Part shown: positions 1 through 6,657 of the stretch, piece after piece
Numbering within the stretch: position 1 is the first letter of the stretch
Layout: each line of letters opens with the position of its first letter
Origin: CALCKW01 sp033852095
Lineage (GTDB): Bacteria; Pseudomonadota; Gammaproteobacteria; CALCKW01
Assembly: GCA_033852095.1 (NCBI GenBank)
Contig: JAWSVD010000312.1
Span: 1-14,919, forward strand
Direction: 5' to 3'
DNA length: 14,919 nt
Made by a program: the position numbers and the translations under genes
The notes under the pieces: model-generated
What the model saw: only the letters and a program-made list of their open reading frames with translations
What the model was told of the DNA's origin: nothing
Databases searched by the model: none

Positions 1-601
1 CCACACGCCACGCCTGTGCACCCCAGGGGGCGCGGTTGGCGCGCAGGTCGCCGCCGCAGTTGATCAGCACGGGGTCGTCGCTCATCTGGCTGGCCAGTCG
101 CGCCGCTCGGTCGACCGCGTATTCCTTGCCCAGCCCGCCGAGGTCTATTTCCATGCCGGTCGGCAAGCGAATGCTGCTGCCGTTCCAGTTGATTTTGTCC
201 CAGCCGATCAAGGGCAGCAGGGCGTTTACCGCACGGTCTTCGGGCAGTTGATCGCCGCCGTCGAAGAGCCACACGCGGCGCAAGACGCCGCTGCTGATGT
301 CGAAGGCGCCGTCGCTGAGTTGCCAGCAGGTGTCGGCAAAGTTCAGCAGCCCGGCGAGTTCCTCGTTGACTTCGATTGGCTTGCCTTTGGCCGTGTTGAT
401 GCGGTGAATTTGGTTGCCTTGGCTGTAGCGGGAGAAGGCGGCTTCAATGCGCCAGGTCTCTTGGCTGACCGCTTCGCAGATGGCTTTGGCCAGTTTGGCG
501 TCGTCGCTGTGCACCAGCACCTCGCAAGGGCTGGCCATGGCGGCAAAACGCCCGGCGTAACCGGGCGCTTGGGCAGTGAATTCTAACGGCGGTTTGCTCA
601 C
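1..601 (-). CDS. apbE: FAD:protein FMN transferase ApbE (3' end cut by window edge)
   Basis: This enzyme family moves FMN from FAD onto a Ser/Thr of a target protein. About 200 residues are visible and the C-terminal part lies outside the window. Family marks: the FSRYSQGNQIHRIN stretch (residues 56-69), DGAFDISSG (97-105), EIDLGGLGKEYAVDRAA (151-167) and VLINCGGDLRA (178-188). The start is GTG at 601; its first four bases (GTGA) overlap the dsbD stop codon, and an in-frame TGA seven codons upstream rules out a longer form. Only about 15 residues precede the first domain strand, so there is no signal peptide or lipobox. That is odd, because many ApbE proteins are exported lipoproteins, although cytoplasmic forms are known. 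It is last in the visible operon and its likely target is the DUF3570 protein. Family assignment is very secure; the target is inference. Confidence 0.95.
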   Translation of the reverse strand, partial: MSKPPLEFTAQAPGYAGRFAAMASPCEVLVHSDDAKLAKAICEAVSQETWRIEAAFSRYSQGNQIHRINTAKGKPIEVNEELAGLLNFADTCWQLSDGAFDISSGVLRRVWLFDGGDQLPEDRAVNALLPLIGWDKINWNGSSIRLPTGMEIDLGGLGKEYAVDRAARLASQMSDDPVLINCGGDLRANRAPWGAQAWRV

Positions 602-2850
602 AAGACGCCGCGTACGATTTCAGCGAAGGGCTCAGCCGAGACATAACCCACCACGCGGCTGACGCGCTGCTCCTCGCCGTGACGATCAAAGAAGATAATC
701 GCGGGCGGGCCGAACAGGCTGAAGCGCTTGAGCAGGGCTTGGTGCTCGCTGTTGTTGTCGGTGACATCGACCTGCAACATGACAAAATCACTCAGCGCTG
801 TTTGCACTGTGGCGTCGGTGAAAGTAAAGGCTTCCATCTCTTTGCAGGAGGTACACCAGTCGGCGTAAAAATCGAATAAGACAGGCTTGCCCGCAGCGGT
901 TGCGCTGGCGACGGCCGCGTCGAGTTGCGCGCTGTTGTCGATGCGTTTGAAGTGTTGCTCCGATGCGGCGGCAAACTCACCGTTGCCCAAAAGAGCAGGG
1001 GTGTTCAGTTGGGCCAAGGGCCGCAACAGGCTCTTGGCGCCGCTGGCTGCGCCCACCAGCAAGAGCACGCCGTAGAGCATCAGCACCAGGCCCAGCCCGC
1101 GCCAGAGCTGATACCAGCCGCTCTTGCCTGCGGCGGGGGTGCTGAGTGCGCCCATGTACACGCTGCTGGTGATCAACAACGCGGCTGTCAGGGCCAGTAT
1201 CACCGCTGCGGGCAGGGTGCGCTCCAACATCCAGATCGCCATGCCGAGCATCAAGACACCAAACACCGCCTTGACCGTGTCCATCCAGCTGCCGCTGCGG
1301 GGCAGCAGCTTGCCCGCGCTGGCACCGATCAGCAGCAGCGGTGCGCCCATGCCCATACTGAGGGTAAACAGGATAATGCCGCCCTTGATGGCGTCGCCGC
1401 TCTCGGCGATGTACACCAGCACCGCCATCAGCGGTGCGGTGACACAGGGGCCGACAATCAGCGCCGAGAGAAAGCCCATGATGGCCACGCCCGCGTAGTC
1501 GCCACCGTGTTGCCGGTTGCTGAGTTTACTCAGCCGGGTTTGCAGCGCGGCGGGCATCTGTAGCTCGTAGAATCCGAACATGGAGAAGCTGAGCGCAACA
1601 AACAATGCGGCGAAGCTGTAGAGCAGCCACGGAGTTTGAAACCATGCTTGTATATTGTGCCCAGACAGGCCGATCAACACGCCGAGCACGGTGTAGGTGA
1701 GCGCCATCGCCAGCACGTAGACCAGACTCAGGGTGAAGGCCTTGCGCGTGGTGAGGGATTCACCCTGGCCGACGATGATGCCGGAGAGGATGGGGATCAT
1801 GGGGAAGACGCAGGGGGTGAAGGCGAGTAGCAGGCCGAGCCCGAAAAAGCCCAGCAGCACCCAAGCGAAGTTGCTGTCGCGCACCTCTGCGGTGAGCCGA
1901 TCCTGCTCTGACATAGCTTTGATGCCGGTGCTGCTCTCGCTGACCGCGGCGCTGGGCGTGGCCGCCTGGGTGGCAAGTGCAGGGCTGAGCTTTGCTGCGA
2001 GGGTCAGGGTTTGCTCTTGCGGTACATAACACACGCCCGCGTCGGCACAGCCCTGGTATTTGAGTTTTAGCTGCGCGCCGCTGACATCCCCGCTGTAGGG
2101 CAGCCGCATGCTGACGGTGTCGCGGTAGACTTCGACGTCACCAAAATAGGCGTCGTGGGTTTGTTTGCCCACAGGCAGCGCCACTGCGCCGAGCTGGCCT
2201 GTGCCGCTCATCAGTTCAAAATCAAATTTGTCTTTGTAGAGATAAGTATTGGGGTGGATGTCCCAGTCGATCACCAGCGCGCCCGCGCCGCCGTTGCCCA
2301 CCGACACCGTGAAGGCCTCGGCCGGGTCGGGGATAGCGTCGTTGCTGCGGCCCAGTTGGCTAAAATCCAGGCCACCGCTGGGCGCGGGGCTGGCGGTGGC
2401 GCCGAAGCTGAGCGCGGCTAACTGCAGCGAGACTGTCTGGGTGATGGGCGGATAACAAATGCCGATGTCGGCGCAGCCCTGGGATTTGACCTGCAGCTCC
2501 AGGGTGGTGGCCTGTGCCGGGCGCTGCTGCAGTGGCAGGGTCATGGCCAGCTTGCCGCGGTGGGTCTCGACTTCACCGAAAAACTCGTCGGTTTTGACTT
2601 TACCCGGCGGCACGCGCAGCTCGCCCAGCTCCACACCGGGGGTGTCGGTGCTGACGCTGATCTTGTCGTGGTAGAGGTAATAGCTGTCGACAATGTCGAA
2701 TCGCACGCTGACGGAGTTGGCATTCTGGGCTCGGGCGCTCACGGGGAAGGCCTGCTCGGGTCGCAGCAACTCCTCGTCGGCGTGAGCCGCGAAGCTGCTG
2801 AGGCCCAACAGTGCCAGCGTGATGATTCTCTTGCTCAATTTGCCAAACAT
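598..2850 (-). CDS. dsbD: Thiol:disulfide interchange protein DsbD with two tandem N-terminal alpha domains
   Basis: DsbD carries electrons from cytoplasmic thioredoxin through the inner membrane to periplasmic thiol proteins. Layout of the 750 residues: signal peptide 1-24; first alpha (immunoglobulin-like) domain about 30-145 with Cys126/Cys132; second alpha domain about 175-285 with Cys268/Cys274; a linker; a membrane domain about 328-603 with Cys347 (TPCVFP) and Cys469 (GPCVTAP); and a C-terminal thioredoxin-like gamma domain with Trp-Cys-Thr-Ser-Cys at 665-669. The six-residue spacing of each alpha cysteine pair and the 122-residue spacing of the membrane cysteines equal those I recall for E. 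coli DsbD. The protein is some 185 residues longer than the E. coli one, which the second alpha domain explains. Both alpha domains keep a Tyr-Leu-Tyr-x-Asp-Lys stretch. It lies 72 bases after the DUF3570 gene and overlaps apbE by 4 bases. The ribosome site before ATG 2850 is weak (TAAGG very close to the start). Confidence 0.97.
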   Translation of the reverse strand: MFGKLSKRIITLALLGLSSFAAHADEELLRPEQAFPVSARAQNANSVSVRFDIVDSYYLYHDKISVSTDTPGVELGELRVPPGKVKTDEFFGEVETHRGKLAMTLPLQQRPAQATTLELQVKSQGCADIGICYPPITQTVSLQLAALSFGATASPAPSGGLDFSQLGRSNDAIPDPAEAFTVSVGNGGAGALVIDWDIHPNTYLYKDKFDFELMSGTGQLGAVALPVGKQTHDAYFGDVEVYRDTVSMRLPYSGDVSGAQLKLKYQGCADAGVCYVPQEQTLTLAAKLSPALATQAATPSAAVSESSTGIKAMSEQDRLTAEVRDSNFAWVLLGFFGLGLLLAFTPCVFPMIPILSGIIVGQGESLTTRKAFTLSLVYVLAMALTYTVLGVLIGLSGHNIQAWFQTPWLLYSFAALFVALSFSMFGFYELQMPAALQTRLSKLSNRQHGGDYAGVAIMGFLSALIVGPCVTAPLMAVLVYIAESGDAIKGGIILFTLSMGMGAPLLLIGASAGKLLPRSGSWMDTVKAVFGVLMLGMAIWMLERTLPAAVILALTAALLITSSVYMGALSTPAAGKSGWYQLWRGLGLVLMLYGVLLLVGAASGAKSLLRPLAQLNTPALLGNGEFAAASEQHFKRIDNSAQLDAAVASATAAGKPVLFDFYADWCTSCKEMEAFTFTDATVQTALSDFVMLQVDVTDNNSEHQALLKRFSLFGPPAIIFFDRHGEEQRVSRVVGYVSAEPFAEIVRGVL

Positions 2851-2922
2851 GCCTTACTCGTTGTCAGTGGTGGTAAAAACCGAGATCTGCTCGGCGGAAG
2901 AAGGTGTGCAGTTTCGGTTGTT

Positions 2923-4194
2923 TTAAAGGTCGAGGTTCAGGCGCAATATGACAGCGCTCATCTCCGGCGCCAGGGTCAATTGCCGCAGGCTGCCAATTTT
3001 AGCCTCAGGCTCTTTAGGTGTCTGCAAATAGTACTCCACGCTCAGCTGCCAGGGGCGATCGCCGTCGCGGCCGTAGCTGAGGCCCACCGTGGTGGTGTCC
3101 ATCTCCCCCAGTCGGTAATCGGCAGAGGCGTAGCTGCTGTCGACTCCGGCAGTGGGCTGTTCTCCGTCCAGCAGGTAGGGGCGGTAGAAGTCCGTGGCGG
3201 TTTGGCTGTACAGCCGCAGGCGCGGTTGCCACCAGCCGGTGCCGGCTGGCAGGCGGTAACTGATGTCCACCGTGTGGGACCGTATGCCCCAGTCATCGCG
3301 CATGTAGCGATACGCTGTGTTCAATACCGCGTCATTCATGTTGCGTTTGTACTGGGTGTAGAGGCTCTGGCGGCTGCGGCTGTCTGGCCGGTTTTCGTGG
3401 ATCGTCTCGGTGGGATCGCCGTTGTTGTCCACCACGCTGATCAGCTTGTAGGGGTCGTTGTGGTAGCCGTCACTCAGACCAAGCCCCAGGCTCAACTGCA
3501 GCACGCTGTCGCGGTCGATGACTTGAGTCAGGCCGAACAACAGGTCCGTGACGGTTTTGTTTTGATCATTGTCAGGGCGCTGGTCGTCGTCTCCGTCTAC
3601 AGCAGTTGCCGCATAGGGGGTTGGCGTGCCGCCCACGGGGCTGATGGTGTCCGCAGAGACGGACAAGCCAGCGCTCAGGGTGGTGTTGCGTTGATTGAAA
3701 TCCCGCGCCAAGCTGGCGTTAGCGCCCAGTGACAAATAATCGAATTCCACCGACAAATGGCTGCCCAGCGTGAGTGTGTTCTCGCGGCTCAGGGCTTGGG
3801 TCCAGCTGGCGCTCAGCGCCGCGCGGGTGTCCTTGAAGGTATCATCCAGCGGCGTTTGTCCGGCTTCGACACGGTAATCACTGCTGCCCGACGGGCCCGT
3901 GAAGGTTTGTACGCTTTTAGAAGGCACTGCACCGTTCGGCGATGCACCCGTGAGGGCGTCCAGGGTGAAGCGCAGGGTCACGCTCTCGTCGGTGTCGATG
4001 GTGCGGGTCAATTGCAGCGCGGGGGCGACGGCGCTGACACGGCCGTCGGATTCGCTGTAGAGCAGAAAAGCGGCTTCCGCGTCCCAGTCTTGTCCGCCAA
4101 AGTCGTAGTCTAGCAGGCCGGCTTCCGCGCTGCTGCCCAGCAAGGTGGCGGCCGCGGCGCTGAGCGCGCGCGAGATTTTTTTATCGCGTGCCAT
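2923..4194 (-). CDS. DUF3570 family outer-membrane protein with candidate FMN attachment motif
   Basis: Length, composition and landmark sequences match the DUF3570 family of predicted outer-membrane barrels of unknown function: FLLYSESDGRVSA near the start, TPLDDTFKDTR, and DTISPVGG. A signal peptide ends near AEA|GLL (about residue 25). The rest is polar, with alternating strand-like segments and no long hydrophobic helix. Near residues 79-85 it reads DALTGAS, fitting the acceptor pattern of ApbE enzymes, with Thr82 (codon 3949-3951) as the possible FMN carrier. I recall the same place as D-S-L-T-G-A-T in relatives. I chose ATG 4194 (423 residues), which overlaps the DUF4266 stop by one base (TGATG); a GTG at 4203 would add three residues. 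Family assignment is secure. The barrel fold is likely, and flavinylation is inference from the motif and the apbE gene in the same operon. Confidence 0.92.
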   Translation of the reverse strand: MARDKKISRALSAAAATLLGSSAEAGLLDYDFGGQDWDAEAAFLLYSESDGRVSAVAPALQLTRTIDTDESVTLRFTLDALTGASPNGAVPSKSVQTFTGPSGSSDYRVEAGQTPLDDTFKDTRAALSASWTQALSRENTLTLGSHLSVEFDYLSLGANASLARDFNQRNTTLSAGLSVSADTISPVGGTPTPYAATAVDGDDDQRPDNDQNKTVTDLLFGLTQVIDRDSVLQLSLGLGLSDGYHNDPYKLISVVDNNGDPTETIHENRPDSRSRQSLYTQYKRNMNDAVLNTAYRYMRDDWGIRSHTVDISYRLPAGTGWWQPRLRLYSQTATDFYRPYLLDGEQPTAGVDSSYASADYRLGEMDTTTVGLSYGRDGDRPWQLSVEYYLQTPKEPEAKIGSLRQLTLAPEMSAVILRLNLDL

Positions 4195-4406
4195 CAGTTG
4201 CACCCGCAGCCGCCGCCGGCAAAACCTCGGCCACCGCTGGAAGCCTCTTTGCTGAAATAGATGTGCTCCTCAAAGGCGGTTTGCAGTGGGCTGCTGTCCA
4301 GCGCCATCTCGGGCTTGGCCAGGGTGCCGCGTTCCCAGGGTTTGACGCCCAGGTTGCTGCACCCGGCAAGGGTCAGTATCAGGGCGGCGGAAATCAACGC
4401 GCGCAT
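4194..4406 (-). CDS. DUF4266 family small lipoprotein with C-terminal Cys-Gly-Cys-Asn
   Basis: A 70-residue protein of the DUF4266 type. The N-terminal signal ends in the lipobox LAGC, so Cys16 should be the lipidated residue and the mature protein only 55 residues. The core W-E-R-G-x-L-A-x-P-x-M (24-34) and a His-x-x-Phe-Ser-Lys-Glu stretch (48-54) are family landmarks. The tail is glycine-rich and ends GGGCGCN, giving Cys67 and Cys69 as a CxC pair at the very end. Such a pair could bind a metal or form a thiol/disulfide switch served by the neighbouring TlpA-like protein and DsbD; this is inference. The ATG (4404-4406) overlaps the TlpA-like stop by one base and its own stop overlaps the DUF3570 start by one base, so translation of the three is probably coupled. 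Function unknown. Confidence 0.9.
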   Translation of the reverse strand: MRALISAALILTLAGCSNLGVKPWERGTLAKPEMALDSSPLQTAFEEHIYFSKEASSGGRGFAGGGCGCN

Positions 4407-4852
4407 CAGTTGGTCTGCTCGGTACTGCTCAGCAACGCTTTAATAGAGCGGCGCAGGGCGGGGGCATTTTTCAGCTGAAAGCCCACGTGCGAGCTGACTC
4501 GTTCACCGTTGCGGTCAAAAATCACCGAATAGGGCATGCCGGTGGCACCGAGCGACTCAGCAATGTCACCCTCGGGGTCCGTGATGATCGTGAAGCTCGG
4601 CTGCGCCTTGGCCAAAAAGCGCGCGGCGTCAGCGGGATCGTCCGCCGTGTTGACTGCCAGCACCACCAGGCCCTGATCGCGCAGGTCCGTGTGCAGCGCT
4701 TCCATCCACGGGAAAGACGCCCGGCAGGGCGGACACCAAGCAGCCCACAGATCGACATAAACTACCTTGCCCTTGTAGGGGCTGAGGTCTAAATCGGCGC
4801 TGTGCGCAGCACTGCTTACGAGCAGCAAGATCAAGCCAAGAATTCTTCGCAT
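4406..4852 (-). CDS. TlpA-like periplasmic thioredoxin-fold protein
   Basis: A 148-residue thioredoxin-fold protein of the TlpA/ResA type, probably a periplasmic thiol reductase kept reduced by the DsbD of the same operon. A signal peptide covers residues 1-19 (SSAAHSA). The active site is Trp-Cys-Pro-Pro-Cys at 39-43, and the cis-proline region is ATGMPYSVIFD with Pro107. I chose ATG 4852 because a purine-rich AGGAGAGAG ribosome site lies 7-14 bases upstream and the signal peptide then begins normally. An upstream ATG at 4903 would add 17 residues before the signal and is unlikely. It is the first gene of the five-gene unit and its stop overlaps the DUF4266 start by one base. Its partner is unknown; the CxC lipoprotein next door is the obvious candidate. 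No clear sigma-70 promoter could be chosen upstream. Confidence 0.93.
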   Translation of the reverse strand: MRRILGLILLLVSSAAHSADLDLSPYKGKVVYVDLWAAWCPPCRASFPWMEALHTDLRDQGLVVLAVNTADDPADAARFLAKAQPSFTIITDPEGDIAESLGATGMPYSVIFDRNGERVSSHVGFQLKNAPALRRSIKALLSSTEQTN

Positions 4853-4944
4853 AGTGTTCTCTCTCCTGAGGGCTTTGGGCAATCTGGATAACAATTGGTT
4901 CAAAGTCTAGGGGGTGAAGCTTAGGTGAGTGTTAAGAGTTGTGG

Positions 4945-5062
4945 ATGAGGGCGAGATTGCGGCGCAATCCCAGATTCCGCTGGGGCTGCACCCGGGCTAC
5001 GAACTGCGCTGCATAGCCGTAGCTGTAGCCTGTCATGAAGCGCAGCGGAATGCGGGGATTCA
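4945..5062. repeat. Palindromic intergenic repeat, copy 1
   Basis: First of two related copies. It starts with a small hairpin (TTGCGGCGCAA at 4958-4968). Next is ATTCCGCTGG...CACCCGGGCTACGAACTGCG, and it ends with GTCATGAAGCGCAGCGGAAT. The ATTCCGCT and AGCGGAAT arms are inverted with respect to each other, so the unit can fold back on itself. It resembles REP/BIME-type repeats spread in proteobacterial intergenic DNA. No transposase is adjacent. It lies upstream of the TlpA-led operon and downstream of the toxin gene. Confidence 0.75.
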
Positions 5063-5126
5063 CCTGAGCTGGTCTTCAACACTGAGCCAGCCCAACGCGC
5101 GGTGTGCCCTGTTGGCTTTGCAGTAG

Positions 5127-5242
5127 GACGAGGGACAAAATTGCTTCGCAATCCCGGATTCCGCTGGGTTGTATCCGGGCTACGAACTGCGCCACATCAC
5201 TGTACCTGTGGGCCGTCATGGAGCGGAACGCGGGCGAGCCTG
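5127..5242. repeat. Palindromic intergenic repeat, copy 2
   Basis: Second copy in the same orientation, with the same order of parts: hairpin TTGCTTCGCAA (5141-5151), then CCCGGATTCCGCTGG with a matching ATCCGGG arm, then GGGCTACGAACTGCG (identical to copy 1), and finally GTCATGGAGCGGAACGCGGG. The first hairpin keeps its stem but has a different loop (CTTC-like versus CGGC-like), which points to selection on the fold or to a divergent family member. About 65 bases separate the copies. The remainder of the 4853-5394 stretch shows no gene that I can support. Confidence 0.75.
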
Positions 5243-5394
5243 TTTTCACGATGATTGATGACGGAAATCACTGTGATTTGCGTATCCCTTTCGGGGGCTT
5301 CTGGCTACGCGCTGTGGAATCGATATGAGCGGGTTGTTGTTTTCATTCGTCATTTCAATCACGGCAAAGAAAAGTGTTTTCCGCACATTTCGCG

Positions 5395-5877
5395 CTAAGT
5401 TTTGATAAGCCTTGCATCGATTGAGAAAGGTTGAATGTCACCGTGTGTGACCAGTGCTGCATCCGGGTGGTTCGGGTTAAGAAGGTAGTTGCATTCCACG
5501 GGGATGACGGCACTTGGCACACGCAATATCGCGGCGCTTTGTTCTCGCGCCCATTGATCCCCGATGTGGCTGACGGGGGACGACATGCCGGGTTTTGCCC
5601 AGTTGTCGGGCAAGTCAGATGGATCCACGTAACACACCAAATCGCTGTCAAAACTGAGTTCTAAGCAGCGGTAGTGGCCGCGTACAATTGATGTTGCGTT
5701 GGGCGCGTTCACCAGAATCTCCAGCGTCGCAAGAGAGAGGCTGCCGCCCAAATAGACCAGCAGCGTGCCTTTTGTATTCCAGCGGCCGCCGTATAAAAAC
5801 GCGCCTCTGCCCGATATCATGTCAGCGGGTGTGGCTGCGAAATCAGATGCAGCCAATCTCCAGGCCCTAAGGATCAA
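5395..5877 (-). CDS. RES-domain toxin (NAD+-degrading type)
   Basis: A 160-residue RES-domain protein, the toxin half of a RES/Xre type II toxin-antitoxin pair. Characterised members deplete NAD+ in the cell. Landmarks: RAWRL at the start, GGRWN with Arg32, LVYLG with Tyr42, ATLEILV with Glu53, VPSAV with Ser122, and VECNYLLNPNHPD (127-138) with Glu128 and Asn130. These match the conserved polar residues of the family, so the enzyme looks intact. The start is TTG at 5877, overlapping the antitoxin stop by 4 bases (TTGA); the first in-frame ATG would remove the RAWRL strand. A weak, coupled start would keep toxin output low relative to antitoxin. Assignment is secure; the chemistry is by family. 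Confidence 0.94.
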   Translation of the reverse strand: MILRAWRLAASDFAATPADMISGRGAFLYGGRWNTKGTLLVYLGGSLSLATLEILVNAPNATSIVRGHYRCLELSFDSDLVCYVDPSDLPDNWAKPGMSSPVSHIGDQWAREQSAAILRVPSAVIPVECNYLLNPNHPDAALVTHGDIQPFSIDARLIKT

Positions 5878-6380
5878 CTAAAGACCCCGTGTCGCATTCT
5901 GCCGATCAGGTCTTCAACGTCTTCCGCGCCTATGCTGGTTTTGGCGTACGCCATGGGGGATTTGTCGCCGAATATGTCGAGCGGGGTTTGCAGCCATGCT
6001 CTCGCCTTATTCTTGTCGCCTTCCATCAGCTTCACCGCGCTGTCCCAGAGCCGCGTCAAACGAACAATCCGGTCTGATTCCAAAGGATTAAAATGCAGCT
6101 CTTTTTCTTTCTTTCGTCGCGCGAGGGTGGATGTTGGGATGGAAAGCACATCGGCCAGCTCGCTCTGTGCAAGCTGCAGAGACTCGGAAATCACCTTGAA
6201 AGCACTCACGTCCAGTCCCTTTTCGATTTTTCGAATCAGCGCTCGGTGATCGTGTTGGGAGACGCCTGTTACGCGCTCGGTTAGCAGGCCGCCAGAGCCA
6301 TAAGACGGCCGTGCGTCCCTGATGAGCAATTTGGGAATCGGGCTTTCATCACTGCTGGGGTGGTAGCTGGTTGTGCCCAT
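5874..6380 (-). CDS. Xre/MbcA/ParS-type antitoxin of the RES pair
   Basis: A 168-residue partner of the RES toxin and first gene of the pair. Residues about 69-90 (LQLAQSELADVLSIPTSTLA) look like a Cro/Xre-type helix-turn-helix. Residues about 108-165 resemble the MbcA/ParS C-terminal toxin-binding domain, with LWDSAVKLM, ARAWLQTPLDIFGDKSPMAYA and GAEDVEDLIGRMRHGVFS. The first 40 residues look disordered. ATG 6380 is supported by an AGAGGAGA ribosome site 7-14 bases upstream. Such antitoxins usually bind their own promoter, which fits the CATATG repeats around the start. Assignment is secure. Confidence 0.92.
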   Translation of the reverse strand: MGTTSYHPSSDESPIPKLLIRDARPSYGSGGLLTERVTGVSQHDHRALIRKIEKGLDVSAFKVISESLQLAQSELADVLSIPTSTLARRKKEKELHFNPLESDRIVRLTRLWDSAVKLMEGDKNKARAWLQTPLDIFGDKSPMAYAKTSIGAEDVEDLIGRMRHGVFS

Positions 6381-6407
6381 ATGGGGTCTCCTCTGTTCTC
6401 ATATGGT
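6376..6407 (-). promoter_or_regulatory. Candidate autoregulatory operator of the RES/Xre pair
   Basis: A perfect 10 bp palindrome CCCATATGGG (6376-6385) covers the antitoxin start codon, and a related CTCATATGGT lies at 6398-6407. The CATATG cores are 22 bp apart, about two helical turns, so a protein could contact both on one DNA face. A poor promoter match (TTCACC, 16 bases, TACCAT on the minus strand) sits just upstream and would overlap the distal site. Binding by the antitoxin is inference. Confidence 0.35.
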
Positions 6408-6527
6408 ATCACATCGGCGTATTCGGTGAAATGATGAGGGCTGAAGCGCTTTGATGGCGGCCGAAGGCCGGTGAAAATAAGTAGCACAGTGTGCTGAGTC
6501 TCATTCATGTTGAAGTTCTGAAAATGC

Positions 6528-6593
6528 ATGCTCGGGATTTGGCGGGGAATCAGAACCTGAAAACACTGTTTCAGGCAGGCTTAGATCGACGTG
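6528..6593. repeat. Degenerate 66 bp intergenic repeat, copy 1
   Basis: This stretch aligns without gaps to 7928-7993 over 66 bases with 44 identities, starting ATGCTC and ending in an identical TTAGATCGACGTG. The centre can form a hairpin (CCTGAAA/TTTCAGG at 6555-6574). It lies about 65 bases after the stop of the broken lipoprotein gene. No gene is supported in the surrounding 6408-6657. Confidence 0.5.
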
Positions 6594-6657
6594 CTCCGGC
6601 GGGATTACTGCTCTTGTGGAGGCAAAGACTGCTAGCAGTCTAGGGACGTGCACGGTT

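Noticed and set aside
2560..3732. Plus-strand reading frame of 390 codons opposite DUF3570 and dsbD
   Set aside because: It is a valine- and alanine-rich shadow of the minus-strand genes with no signal or family.
4546..4572. Second FMN attachment motif in the TlpA-like protein (ESLGATG)
   Set aside because: The residue before Gly-Ala is Leu, not Ser or Thr, and the stretch is the normal thioredoxin-fold segment before the cis-proline.
4406..4903. Longer TlpA-like protein from ATG 4903
   Set aside because: It would put 17 residues before the signal peptide, while ATG 4852 has a good ribosome site.
4853..4945. Promoter of the redox operon
   Set aside because: Several TTGAAC- or TTAACA-like hexamers exist, but none has a good partner at proper spacing, so no call was made.
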